Shown one piece after another: positions 8,199-17,300 of a stretch of DNA of 64,000 nt. The position numbers and the translations under genes are program-made. Origin of the DNA: an uncultured Candidatus Saccharibacteria bacterium. Its GTDB lineage: Bacteria > Patescibacteriota > Saccharimonadia > Saccharimonadales > Saccharimonadaceae. The first letter of the stretch is position 1. Every line of letters starts with the position of its first letter. The stretch covers positions 1-64,000 of the forward strand of contig CALHKE010000019.1 in NCBI GenBank assembly GCA_938033695.1. Direction: 5' to 3'. The notes under the pieces were generated by a model, which saw only the letters and a list, made by a program, of their open reading frames with translations, did not search any database and was not told the DNA's origin.

Positions 8199-10151
8199 AT
8201 GAATAATTCAAATACTGATTCGAATCGCCCTAAAATCAAATTTGTGAAATCAAATAATAACAAATCGAAGAAAAATGGCCCTTCGAACACCTTCCGTTCG
8301 ATTTTTTCGACCCTACTTCTCCTCGTACTCTCACTCGCTTTTTGGAATTATGTCACCGGTAATGGTGAAAATGCCCATAAGGACGTTCCACTTTCTGAGG
8401 TCATCGCCGAAGCCAATCAAGAAAATGGCAAAATCCAGGAAATTAACGTCTCTGGTAATAACCTCACTATCACCTATAAAGATCAAAAAGCCAAAAAATA
8501 TTCCAAAAAAGATGGCGCCGGCACGCTTTACGATCAGGGTCTCACGGTTAAATGTACCGATAAGACCGGAAATGAGGCGGCAGAATGTTTGAAAAAATAC
8601 CCAAATATCACCTATTCTGATGATATAGATTTGCTTGGCATTATTCTTAATATTGCCTCCTTTGTGATTCCAATCGCTCTCGCCGTCTTTCTCTTTAGTC
8701 GCATGCTTGGCCAAGCGCAAAGCGTGAATAAGGAAAGTATGAGCTTCGGTAAATCTCGTGCCAAACTTTATGGTCCAGATAAAAAACGTGTCTTATTCGA
8801 GGATGTCGCTGGTAATGAAGCCGCTAAGCAGGATCTTTCCGAAATCGTCGATTTTCTCAAGAATCCTAAAAAATACGAAAAACTTGGTGCCAAAATCCCT
8901 CGTGGTGTCTTGCTCGCTGGCGATCCAGGTACTGGTAAAACTTTGATGGCGCGTGCCGTAGCTGGTGAAGCCAACGTTCCTTTCTTTAGTATTTCTGGTT
9001 CTGAATTTGCTGAAATGTTTGTCGGTGTCGGTGCTTCTCGTGTTCGTGATCTCTTCAGCAAGGCCAAGAAAAACGCTCCAAGCATTATCTTTATTGATGA
9101 AATTGACGCCGTAGCTCACAAGCGCGATTCTCGTGGTGGTGCCGGTCGTGAAGATGAGCAAACTTTGAACCAAATTCTCGTTGAGATGGATGGTTTCGAT
9201 AATGAATCCGGCGTTATCGTGATTGCCGCCACTAACCGTATCGATATGCTCGACAAGGCTCTACTTCGTCCAGGTCGTTTCGATCGTCATGTCGAGGTAA
9301 CTTTGCCGGAGCGCAAGGATCGTCTCGAAATTTTGAAGGTACATTTCAAGAACAAGCCAGCCGTTGAATCGATTGATCTTGAATCTCTCGCCAAGAAAAC
9401 TGCCGGTTCCTCTGGTGCTGATCTTGCCAATATTGCCAACGAAGCCGCCATTACTGCAGCGAGGGAAGGCCATAAAGAAATCACTAATAAGGATCTCACC
9501 GAAGCTTTCGAACGTGTGGCGATTGGTCCAGAACGCAAATCTAAGGTGATGAACGACGAAGAAAAGAAGCTTACCGCTTATCACGAAGCGGGTCACGCCG
9601 TGGTTGGACATGTTTTGCCAGATTCTGATCCAGTGCATAAAATCACCATTATTCCTCGTGGTCATACCGGTGGTGTCACTTGGTTCTTGCCGCCAGAAGA
9701 TCGCAGTTATAAAAATATTTACGAACTCAAGGACGTGATGGCTCGCGCGATGGGCGGCCGTATCGCGGAAAAAATTATTTTCGGTGAAGATCGTGTGACC
9801 ACTGGTGCCGCTTCAGATTTGAAGCATATTGCCGAACTTAGCAAAGATATGATTTTGCGCGAGGGTCTTGGTACCAAGACACGCAACCAAGTTTTTCCAG
9901 CCGACGAAGCTTCTTACTATGCGCTTTCCAGCAGTAAGCCTTATTCAGAAAAAACTGCCGAGCTCATCGACCAAGAAATGCGTGCCTTTACCGACGAGGC
10001 CGCCAAGCGTGCAGAAGCTGTTTTGCTTGCTAATCGTGAAATTCTCGACCGTGTAGCCAACGCGCTTCTCGAAAAAGAAACCCTCGAGGAAGATGATTTG
10101 AAAGATATTTTCGAAGGTAGCAAACTACCAAAAGAAGCTAAACTTTACTAA
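8199..10151 (+). CDS. ftsH: ATP-dependent zinc metalloprotease FtsH
   Basis: 650 residues. A basic N-terminal tail, a membrane helix at about 33-52, an extracytoplasmic loop with two cysteines, a second helix near 145-166, the AAA+ module and the M41 protease. Walker A reads GDPGTGKT (about 241-248; most FtsH have GPPGTGKT), Walker [11 protein letters not shown], second region of homology [18 protein letters not shown], and zinc site HEAGH near 462. It degrades membrane and regulatory proteins. Leaderless layout: TAAAAT (8186-8191), seven bases, ATG; no Shine-Dalgarno site. Confidence 0.97.
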   Translation: MNNSNTDSNRPKIKFVKSNNNKSKKNGPSNTFRSIFSTLLLLVLSLAFWNYVTGNGENAHKDVPLSEVIAEANQENGKIQEINVSGNNLTITYKDQKAKKYSKKDGAGTLYDQGLTVKCTDKTGNEAAECLKKYPNITYSDDIDLLGIILNIASFVIPIALAVFLFSRMLGQAQSVNKESMSFGKSRAKLYGPDKKRVLFEDVAGNEAAKQDLSEIVDFLKNPKKYEKLGAKIPRGVLLAGDPGTGKTLMARAVAGEANVPFFSISGSEFAEMFVGVGASRVRDLFSKAKKNAPSIIFIDEIDAVAHKRDSRGGAGREDEQTLNQILVEMDGFDNESGVIVIAATNRIDMLDKALLRPGRFDRHVEVTLPERKDRLEILKVHFKNKPAVESIDLESLAKKTAGSSGADLANIANEAAITAAREGHKEITNKDLTEAFERVAIGPERKSKVMNDEEKKLTAYHEAGHAVVGHVLPDSDPVHKITIIPRGHTGGVTWFLPPEDRSYKNIYELKDVMARAMGGRIAEKIIFGEDRVTTGAASDLKHIAELSKDMILREGLGTKTRNQVFPADEASYYALSSSKPYSEKTAELIDQEMRAFTDEAAKRAEAVLLANREILDRVANALLEKETLEEDDLKDIFEGSKLPKEAKLY

Positions 10152-10189
10152 TAAGAGAACGTTAAACCCATGCAAATCAAAAGTCCTCT

Positions 10190-10810
10190 ATGAACCATCA
10201 TAATATCACTATCAAGTATATTCAGGAAGGCAATTACATTAATGACGAGGTTAATATTGAGGTTTCCACTATTGAAGGTCAAAGCGATATTATCTTGCTG
10301 ATTGTTCCCGGGATTGATGGCTTAGTCGATGGTTATAAAAATAAATATAAAACCATTGCTGAAAATATTAACTCCAGATTTGGCGCAACCGTAATTAGGA
10401 TGAGTAATCCCTCTAATATGGCTGGGTTACATCTTAGAAATCTTTTTGAAGTCCTAGAGTTTATTGAAAATACCTATGATCTACCAACGAAAACTCTTTA
10501 TATCATGGGACATTCACTCGGTGCTTATATGACTAGTATTGTGTCGCTAATATTTGATTATATTGATAAAATTTTACTTATTAATCCCGCAACTTTGATT
10601 GATAATGATGTTTTTGACGATCTTAGCCAACGCCCAAGGCGATCAAACATTTTTCTAATTAGCGAGCAGGATCCTTCATTCAAGCTTATCGATAAATTCA
10701 AAGAAGTAGGCACTGTATATATTCAGCCAAATGCGGACCATCATTTCTCTGGCCAATCATTTGAGGCCTTTTTATCTGCTCCAGAAAAATATCTCTTTGA
10801 AGAGATTTAA
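10190..10810 (+). CDS. Alpha/beta-hydrolase family protein
   Basis: 206 residues. The nucleophile elbow GHSLGAY and the preceding strand KTLYIM identify the alpha/beta-hydrolase fold; the oxyanion strand region is LLIVPGIDG, a late Asp lies in SEQDPSF and the likely catalytic His in ADHHFSGQ. The substrate is unknown. It follows ftsH by 38 nt and may be cotranscribed with it; it is more AT-rich than ftsH. Confidence 0.8.
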   Translation: MNHHNITIKYIQEGNYINDEVNIEVSTIEGQSDIILLIVPGIDGLVDGYKNKYKTIAENINSRFGATVIRMSNPSNMAGLHLRNLFEVLEFIENTYDLPTKTLYIMGHSLGAYMTSIVSLIFDYIDKILLINPATLIDNDVFDDLSQRPRRSNIFLISEQDPSFKLIDKFKEVGTVYIQPNADHHFSGQSFEAFLSAPEKYLFEEI

Positions 10811-10847
10811 ATTGAAGTCTTGTGATAAACTCCATATAAAAAGAAAA

Positions 10848-10869
10848 AACCCGCATGTTCCAGCGGGTT
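10848..10869 (-). terminator. Terminator of the predicted structured RNA
   Basis: AACCCGC (10848-10854) and GCGGGTT (10863-10869) with an eight-base loop. On the minus strand the stem is followed by a U-rich run; on the plus strand there is no T run, so it mainly serves leftward transcription. Confidence 0.85.
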
Positions 10870-11266
10870 AATATGTACTAGGGACTCATATGAGGTTTAT
10901 TAAAATTACAGGATGGAGGCTAAAAAGTGCTTTTAGTAAGATTTACGTGCGATTGTGCACTAACCTTTTAATTTCATCTGTATATAACACAGATTACTAT
11001 TCCTCGAAACCATCTTTTCACTTCAGTTTACTTACTATCACCAGCTAATACTGGATTTATTAAAACTTTAGTTAGTAATTTGCCCCTTTTAAGGATTTTG
11101 AAATGACACGTGGAGATGTATTTTTAATGTACTTTTTGAGAACTTAATTGCGATTCTTCGCTACATCTTTCCTTACCACTTTTTAATCTAGTTGCTCTCA
11201 TCCCCCAGTCATTTGACTAGGTGACTTCAACTTTGATAAGTGTCATTTATCATTATTTTTAATGAT
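10848..11266 (-). ncRNA. Unidentified structured RNA, about 420 nt
   Basis: The stretch between the hydrolase gene and 11400 has no open frame of 60 codons on either strand. It starts at a consensus promoter (11301-11273) and ends at a strong terminator. Inverted repeats fill it, in RNA order: an 8-bp hairpin TATCATTA...TAATGATA at the 5' end; CCTAGTCA/TGACTGGG; GCGA/TCGC; a nine-base long-range pair (11240-11248 with 11101-11109); GATGTA/TACATC; CCAG/CTGG; ATCTGT/ACAGAT; GTGC/GCAC; CTAAAA/TTTTAG. Size and promoter strength suit an abundant housekeeping RNA, but the RNase P core motifs (GAGGAAAGUC, ACAGAAA) and the tmRNA tRNA-like end are not visible. A new or very divergent class is possible. 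Confidence 0.65.
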
Positions 11267-11272
11267 ATTTAA

Positions 11273-11301
11273 ATTATATCACGAATAATTTAATATGTCA
11301 A
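11273..11301 (-). promoter_or_regulatory. Consensus promoter of the structured RNA
   Basis: On the minus strand TTGACA (11301-11296), a 17-base spacer and TATAAT (11278-11273), with TG one base upstream of the -10. It is a perfect match to the housekeeping sigma consensus and the strongest-looking promoter in the window. Confidence 0.85.
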
Positions 11302-11405
11302 TATGTCGCCTGAGTTAACATCTCAAGTGCAACGCTAAGCAACAAAAAAAGACATTAATAAAAGGTAAACTTAGTGGAGTATTTGAGGTAAATACTTGGC
11401 GATGA

Positions 11406-11519
11406 AAGGGATTAGAATTTTATCCATCTGATAACGTTGAAATCGATCTATTTGAGTCAGGAAAAATCCAAGACGCCGTCACTTACTCACCAGAATATTC
11501 TGACTATATTCGAGAATAA
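11406..11519 (+). pseudogene. Possible gene remnant
   Basis: A frame of 37 codons without an obvious start encodes GLEFYPSDNVEIDLF and IQDAVTYSPEYSDYI before TAA at 11517. The composition looks like real protein, but a TGA at 11403 blocks it upstream and no start is seen. I read it as the 3' remnant of a lost gene; the family is not recognised. Confidence 0.3.
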
Positions 11520-11534
11520 TAAAAGTAGTCAAAC

Positions 11535-12146
11535 CTACAATGTTATAGAGTTAATTCCGTCGAAAAACAGCACATCGTCATCTGTTAAATGATATACCCT
11601 AAATCCCCTAGAAGTAAGTTTTTCTGTGGCTTCTTTTACTCTCTCGAAATATTTTTCCTTGTGGGTGTGTGGAATAATTACATCATGAAAAATCCCCATT
11701 CCATTAAAATTTTTTAGATTTGGTGCTAAGTTTAGATTGTCAAATTTTTCCGCACCCTCAATTGTTGGACAGCAAACTATCGACCCCGCACTTGATCCGA
11801 TATAAATTCCACCTCTGCTAATGAAATTTTTTATAGCCCTATCTGCGCCATTTTCCTGCAATTTTTCCATCAAATAAAAAGTATCACCACCAGCAACTAA
11901 TAAAATGTCAGCCATGGCAAGTGATTTATTAATCTCTTCTCCCGTTTTATTTTTTAAATCTAAATCGGTTACCTCAATGCCATATTTTTGTAGCGCAATT
12001 TTATCGGCTTCGACGAAGTCCTTATTATCATATGGGTCACCAGCAGTCGGGATGAAGACGGCTCTTTTTCCAGCTAATTCACCGCCTTCATTTTTGATAA
12101 TTTTTCCCATGGTCATCATGGCATAAGATGCAAGATAGACTTTCAT
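11535..12146 (-). CDS. Peptidase S51 family protein (dipeptidase E-like)
   Basis: About 203 residues from the ATG at 12146; a frame start at 12173 is also open, but GAGG lies eight bases before 12146. Class I glutamine-amidotransferase-like fold: VFIPTAGDPYDN, LLVAGGDTFYLMEKL, and the serine nucleophile in GGIYIGSSAGSIV, followed by GMGIFHDVIIPHTH. Family members cleave Asp-X dipeptides or cyanophycin-like substrates in the cytoplasm; the substrate here is unknown. It follows the ASCH gene in one operon. Confidence 0.85.
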   Translation of the reverse strand: MKVYLASYAMMTMGKIIKNEGGELAGKRAVFIPTAGDPYDNKDFVEADKIALQKYGIEVTDLDLKNKTGEEINKSLAMADILLVAGGDTFYLMEKLQENGADRAIKNFISRGGIYIGSSAGSIVCCPTIEGAEKFDNLNLAPNLKNFNGMGIFHDVIIPHTHKEKYFERVKEATEKLTSRGFRVYHLTDDDVLFFDGINSITL

Positions 12147-12175
12147 AATAACCGCCTCAAATTTTTCATTCATCT

Positions 12176-12514
12176 TTAGATTAGTTTAATGCGAATCCCT
12201 ATCACTCCAAATTCCGCCTGCTTTTCTTCGGAATAAAATTCTCCAAGCACCTCTAGTAATTCTTGTTTTGTCATAGAACTATCTGCGAGAATAGAGATAT
12301 CAAAATCTTCAAACAAATCAGCAAAAGACTTATATCGCAATAGACCTACCACCTCTGCCTTGAATTTTTCGTCATCGGATTTCGCAAACTCAATAATATT
12401 CCCAAGCTGAATTGATTGTCTCTTCTCATCATAAAGTCGAAGCTCGATGCGCTTAGTCCCGTCCTTAATGAAATCAAAATATTTTGGCTGCAGATTCATC
12501 TCATGTATTTTCAT
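12176..12514 (-). CDS. ASCH-domain protein
   Basis: 112 residues, starting KIHEMNLQPKYFDFIKDG and followed by KRIELRLYDEKRQ and GNIIEFAKSD. This Lys/Glu/Arg arrangement at the front of a PUA-like beta barrel is typical of ASCH proteins, which are proposed to bind RNA or modified nucleosides (some hydrolyse N4-acetylcytidine). Leaderless layout: TATAAT (12526-12521), six bases, ATG. The S51 peptidase gene follows after two bases. Confidence 0.8.
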   Translation of the reverse strand: MKIHEMNLQPKYFDFIKDGTKRIELRLYDEKRQSIQLGNIIEFAKSDDEKFKAEVVGLLRYKSFADLFEDFDISILADSSMTKQELLEVLGEFYSEEKQAEFGVIGIRIKLI

Positions 12515-12558
12515 ATTTTTATTATATTACAGCGTCATGATATGAGAGAATCCGTCTT

Positions 12559-12951
12559 TTAACTTGGGGATTTTTTATTTAAATATTTCTTTATATTAGC
12601 TATGTCCTGCTGATCTTTGGGAAGATTACGTGATTCCTTAAAAGCTAAAATCGTTTTAATATCTTCAAGATTAAATTCATCACCCTCTTCCATATTAAAA
12701 TGACCCTTTTTATCAACAACTATCTCCAATGTATCGCCTAATTGATAGAAATTGCAAGAGTTTAATTTATCAGGCGTCATCTTTAATCTATCTTTTACAT
12801 CACTAAATAATTTTTCGGATATACATAAGTCGATATCAGAACATATTTCGCGAATCCCTCGTAATACTAATGACGCCCCAGAGAGAACATAGTATTCATT
12901 TTTAGGCAATTTTAAGTCTCTTAGCCGTCCTATAATTTCTTGTCTATTCAT
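12559..12951 (-). CDS. Nucleotidyltransferase-fold protein
   Basis: 130 residues. LSGASLVLRGIREICSDIDLCI gives the G-(A/S) helix start and the DxD metal pair of the nucleotidyltransferase superfamily, as in AbiEii/MNT-type and aminoglycoside-type enzymes. The C-terminus (KTILAFKESRNLPKDQQDIANIKKYL) resembles the helical end of stand-alone members. Substrate unknown. Such proteins often sit in toxin-antitoxin or resistance loci; no HEPN partner is visible here. Confidence 0.65.
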   Translation of the reverse strand: MNRQEIIGRLRDLKLPKNEYYVLSGASLVLRGIREICSDIDLCISEKLFSDVKDRLKMTPDKLNSCNFYQLGDTLEIVVDKKGHFNMEEGDEFNLEDIKTILAFKESRNLPKDQQDIANIKKYLNKKSPS

Positions 12952-12997
12952 CGCATTGGATCCATAATTTTATATTCATTATAATATAGCTAATCTT

Positions 12998-13150
12998 TTA
13001 GTTATTCCATTTTTTGATATCATTCCCAGATGATACTTCTATGAATCCCAAAGCGATCGGCATTAATCCTACTGGTTTTTTCTCCATAACCAGCATTTTT
13101 ACGGCTTTTCCTCTTGCAATTTCTATGTTCTTACCAGTACAATATGACAT
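12998..13150 (-). CDS. Small hypothetical protein, 50 residues
   Basis: ATG at 13150 is preceded at nine bases by AAAGGAG, and the frame ends in TAA at 12998. The protein begins MSYCTGKNIEIARGKAVKML and ends NDIKKWNN; no domain is recognised. A promoter fits upstream on the same strand: TTGCCA (13215-13210), 17 bases, TATACT (13192-13187). The promoter spacer and the start codon carry the two arms of a 12-bp inverted repeat, so expression may be autoregulated. Confidence 0.6.
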   Translation of the reverse strand: MSYCTGKNIEIARGKAVKMLVMEKKPVGLMPIALGFIEVSSGNDIKKWNN

Positions 13151-13204
13151 AGGTAGATTCTCCTTTTATTAAGTGATATTGATTTAAGTATAGAATCTAC
13201 CTAT
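13149..13204 (-). promoter_or_regulatory. Promoter with split inverted repeat for the 50-residue gene
   Basis: ATAGGTAGATTC (13149-13160) overlaps the start codon and GAATCTACCTAT (13193-13204) sits between the -35 and -10 boxes. The arms are perfect complements 32 bases apart. Because the upstream arm lies before the transcription start, a DNA operator is more likely than an RNA hairpin. Confidence 0.5.
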
Positions 13205-13263
13205 TTTGATGGCAATAAGTTTACCAATCTATGTTGCAAAGGTTCTGAGTGAATACGTACATA

Positions 13264-13292
13264 TTGACATTTAACCATAAATGTTATATAAT
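13264..13292 (+). promoter_or_regulatory. Consensus promoter of the secreted-protein gene
   Basis: TTGACA (13264-13269), 17 bases, TATAAT (13287-13292): a perfect match. It gives a leader of about 80 nt. Confidence 0.8.
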
Positions 13293-13330
13293 GCAACCAG
13301 ATTCTGATATTCAGAGAGAAGCCTATGGTT

Positions 13331-13355
13331 ACTACTCTGGATTGGCCAGAGTAGT
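13331..13355 (+). promoter_or_regulatory. Stable hairpin in the 5' leader of the secreted-protein gene
   Basis: ACTACTCTGG and CCAGAGTAGT form a perfect 10-bp stem with a five-base loop, ending 22 nt before ATG and just upstream of AAAGAGG. No T run follows, so it is not a terminator; it may stabilise the mRNA or control translation. Confidence 0.6.
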
Positions 13356-13377
13356 TCATTCAGAAAGAGGTATTAAT

Positions 13378-14289
13378 ATGAAAAAGACTGTTTTAGCAAC
13401 TATGTTGGCCGTAGTAGCTTTTGCTACGAATGTTTTTGCAACCGAAGCTGAGGCTGGTGTATTAGGTTTAAAACCTAGCGCCAATCAAAGCGTGACTCAA
13501 TCAAGCGGTAATACTACTGACGCGGCGAACACGGATGTTCAAAACGTGCAGTACGATACTGGTAAATACCAGTATCCCGCGCAGCAACTAAAGGCCGAGG
13601 GTAAAAACTTCGATCGATACGATTGGCGTCTCTATCAAAGATTTGATAGTGGCCAGCTGATGTATTATCAGTGGGCTGATGACACTGATCATATTATCGA
13701 AGAGGGTCGCTATCGTACCTATGGTAAGGGAAAAAAATATGGCGTCGAAGGTATTTTATCTCTCGAGCCACTTTATGTAGACCCATACGCATGGGAGCGT
13801 GAGGTAGAAGAATGTCCAGAGGTGGATGGCTATCGGGTAGTTTACCCTGATAAGCTGGTAGTTTTCGAATCTAAGAGAACCGATCAATTTGGTTTTCGTA
13901 TACAGATTCAAATCCCTGTGTTCCTGAACCCTGAATACACTTATTGTCAGGAGATGACTATTATTCTCCCCACCGATTTTGATGCTGGTGTGGGTATGTG
14001 GAGTATATTTGATCCGAGACAAAGATTTGATTTTCAGGTGAAAGCTCGAGCAGAAGGGAAAATAAAAAGTGTCTATGAAACAGTTTTTTATTCCCAGAAG
14101 CGCGAAGTAACCAATGTCCGTTTATATCGGGAGAATCAAAATGAGGTATTATATACCTCTACTGATCAGCTCGATAAAGTAAGCTCCATGATGCGTTTTA
14201 CAGCAACAAAGCCATTCGGTCAGCTTCATAAAGAAATTACAAATTACGGCTTCATTGATTATCGTGATGGTCGCAATATGCTTCATTAA
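13378..14289 (+). CDS. Secreted protein of unknown function
   Basis: 303 residues. The N-terminus is a classic Sec signal peptide (MKKTVLATMLAVVAFATNVFA) with a likely cleavage after the Ala-rich region. The mature part is Tyr/Asp/Arg-rich, has two Cys that could pair (VEECPEVDG and YTYCQEM), and has no recognised domain. The ATG at 13378 is chosen because it follows AAAGAGG and begins the signal peptide; the frame is open further upstream but that part lies in the leader. A strong consensus promoter and a terminator make it a highly expressed single gene. Confidence 0.8.
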   Translation: MKKTVLATMLAVVAFATNVFATEAEAGVLGLKPSANQSVTQSSGNTTDAANTDVQNVQYDTGKYQYPAQQLKAEGKNFDRYDWRLYQRFDSGQLMYYQWADDTDHIIEEGRYRTYGKGKKYGVEGILSLEPLYVDPYAWEREVEECPEVDGYRVVYPDKLVVFESKRTDQFGFRIQIQIPVFLNPEYTYCQEMTIILPTDFDAGVGMWSIFDPRQRFDFQVKARAEGKIKSVYETVFYSQKREVTNVRLYRENQNEVLYTSTDQLDKVSSMMRFTATKPFGQLHKEITNYGFIDYRDGRNMLH

Positions 14290-14300
14290 TACCCTTTTGA

Positions 14301-14326
14301 AACCACCCAACTCGGGTGGTTTTTTA
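14301..14326 (+). terminator. Terminator after the secreted-protein gene
   Basis: AACCACCC and GGGTGGTT arms with a five-base loop, followed by a T run. Confidence 0.9.
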
Positions 14327-14374
14327 TTGTTCTTAATTTTTTAATAGACACTTTTATGATATACTATAAGCATT

Positions 14375-17300
14375 ATGGGAGGCAAAATAATAAAATATAC
14401 AAAGCTATTAATTGTATTTTTTGGAGTTATCCTATCTTCGTATTTTATTTTACAAAAAAACGCCTATAGTCATGACGTTACTCATGGTAATGATGCTGGG
14501 GCGCTTGGTAAATGTAAAATTGGGGGAACCTGTTACACTAAGAGAAATGCACAGTATAGTGGTTTGGCTTGGTTTTACTATGATTTTGATGCTAATGGTG
14601 TCTCAAATGAAAAGAGGGATACTTTTACTTTTCGAGACCTTTTAAATAACAGAAAACCAGGTTTTCCGGTAGATAATTCTTTAATGCCAGGAGTGAATCC
14701 AAACACTAGAATGTCTTGCAAAAATTCTCGTGGAGTCTTTATTTTTGGTTATGTTTTATATCAAAAGACCGGAAAAGGTTACCGTAGCACTGGTGGAATT
14801 ATATTCCCTCAGAAATTTTCAGAACTTTTTAATGGTGGATACGAGCATCAGGGTACGCCGATTGATGGTATAGTTGACAGTGTGAGGGCCCAAAGTGATT
14901 ACAACGGTAGTGCTTATAATCAATTCTCCGCAGAATACGAAGCTCAATGGCAAGGCCATGATATTTCTTGGTTCTGTAGCCGCCAAACTGTAGATTCTGC
15001 ACCCGTCGAAGAGCCAAAAAATCCAAAGAATCCAGTCACAACCGCCCAAACTGCCTGCTCTCAACTATCAGGAACTTTCGGTGCCTACTACAAGGGAAAC
15101 ACTTCCGCCGATACTGGCGTAGTGAATCACTCATATTCCGGTACTCTCGGCCATAATTCTTGGCAGAAAAATTTCCAAGGCAAAAATTACGTCTTCGCCA
15201 AGCCAGGGGATCGTGTTCAATTCTATGAAACCTTCTGTTTTCCAATTCAGCAGGTCGGTATTCAAACCGGCAGCTCTCATGTGAGTAGTGCAGACCCGCC
15301 AGGCGAAAGTAATTTCCAAATTTTTGCCCAAAAGAACGGCTCAGATAATAATCAGTATTTATTCGGTGACTCTCCGGTTCACGACGGGAGTTATCACACT
15401 ATCGGCCGCGGCAATAAACGTCCGTTTAGTGGCAATGGACTCGAAACTAGTGATTATGGCTTCACCGCCTATTCGCCAACCCAAAATGCCTCTTCTGAAT
15501 ATGGTTGTCAAACCAATTACTATCGCATGTACGCGCCGAAATTAACTGTTGGTTATCAAATTCCAGGCTTTATCGATTACCAGCACGGCTGTAATTCTGC
15601 CGATAAAACTGGCTCCACTACTGAGGTCGGTACAGTAATTTCCCAAGGTATTCGCTACGATAATCTCCGTGCTTGGTATAACAACTATACGATCTGGACT
15701 GGTAAATCTGATAAAAGCGGTAAGCCCGCCCAGAATGCTAATCATTACAGTTATAGCTCTTACGAAAATGCTAGTGATGCTAATAGTCGAAATTCTATGT
15801 GGGGCTATCAAGGGAGTGAAGAAATAGCAATTCCGATTTACAAAAAAGGCTCATCTTACTGTGTTTCGTGGAGACCAGACGGTGGCTGTAAACGATATAA
15901 GCGTGATAAAATCTTTGATCACTATGACTACGAATATAAAAGAACCTATCCAGACAGTCACGTCGGCACCACCACGCAAAACCTTGGCCAAACCGAAAAG
16001 AAATCCTCTGTCTACACCCCATATAATTTCAATACCTCTATCCATAGCTATATCGAATCCTCTGAAGGTGGAGTCGGTTTCCTCGGCGCAAGAATTAGTA
16101 TTGGTGCCAATTATGGCGTCGCTCCTCGCGCAAACGAATTGGTCTCTAAAACTCCATACGCCACCCATACTCGTGACGACCAGACCGTCAAAGTTTACGA
16201 AATGATTGTCGACGAAAACTATCCAGAGTCAAAGCTCCAAGAGCAGACTATCCCGAATGGTAACATTTGCCGTGGTTCCGGTATCGAGCGTTGTGAATTA
16301 GTAGATACGGTCAAAGGTATTATTAACGCCGCTGGTAAGTTTACTGGAGACTTTCTTAATACCGAAAATTATGAACGCACCATTCCAGACAACCTCCCAG
16401 GCGGCGGTCTAGGTAAGAAATATTGTACTCGTTCCGTCATCTGGCCAGCCGCTTCCCATGATTCAGATAATAACACTGTTGCGAATAATATGTCCGGCTC
16501 TGCCATGAACGGTGGTAATAACCTTCATCATGTCTCTGCCGCCTCTTGTGTTACCATTGCTAAAAAGCCAAACTTCCAGGTTCTTGGTGGTGGTTTCTAT
16601 ACTAATGGCGCGATTAAGACCGCACTTTCCGAAAAAGCTGTCGGTGGTGGCCTCGGTGCGTTTCCTTCTGCGGAAACCCGCTCTTATGGTTCCTGGGATG
16701 AATTCGGCGTCCTCGCTGCCGGCAAAGTTCTCGGCTTCGGTTCCGGTGCTGCTATGGGTTATGAAGAAGGCTATAACTTTAATCTTCCTCGTGGTGGCAT
16801 CATGAATGCCTACTATACTTTCATTGGCCCTACCGGCCCGAATTCAGTAGTTTCTGGCATTAGCAATATTAGTCACATGACTATTGCTAACGATAAAAAT
16901 GGGCCAGGCAATTCCGGTATCTCTCGCATCGGTTCCGCTGTTCTGGCCCGTCTCAAAGCCCGCTTCCGCGATACCATCATCCGAAATTCTAGCAATACCA
17001 TCACCAGCCTCACCTCTAATGAAACTTCCGCGAAGAACTATCTCGGCCTCTCTCAGCTCTACCACCAGGGAGACACCAGTCTCAGTGCCATGAATAGCAC
17101 CGCCAATTTCTACCAGTTCGATCGCGGCGGCAACCTCATCGCGAGAAGCAATACCACTGGTGAGAAGCTCATGAATACCCTCGCTATGTACGTGGACGGC
17201 ACCCTCACGATTGATCGCAACATCAATATCGCCCACGAAACCTACAATGCCGTGGATGATTTTCCGCAAGTTCTCATCTTTGCCAAGAAAATCAATATCA

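Noticed and set aside
10848..11266. Assignment as RNase P RNA or tmRNA
   Set aside because: The core motifs of RNase P and the tRNA-like 3' end of tmRNA are not visible, so I left the class open.
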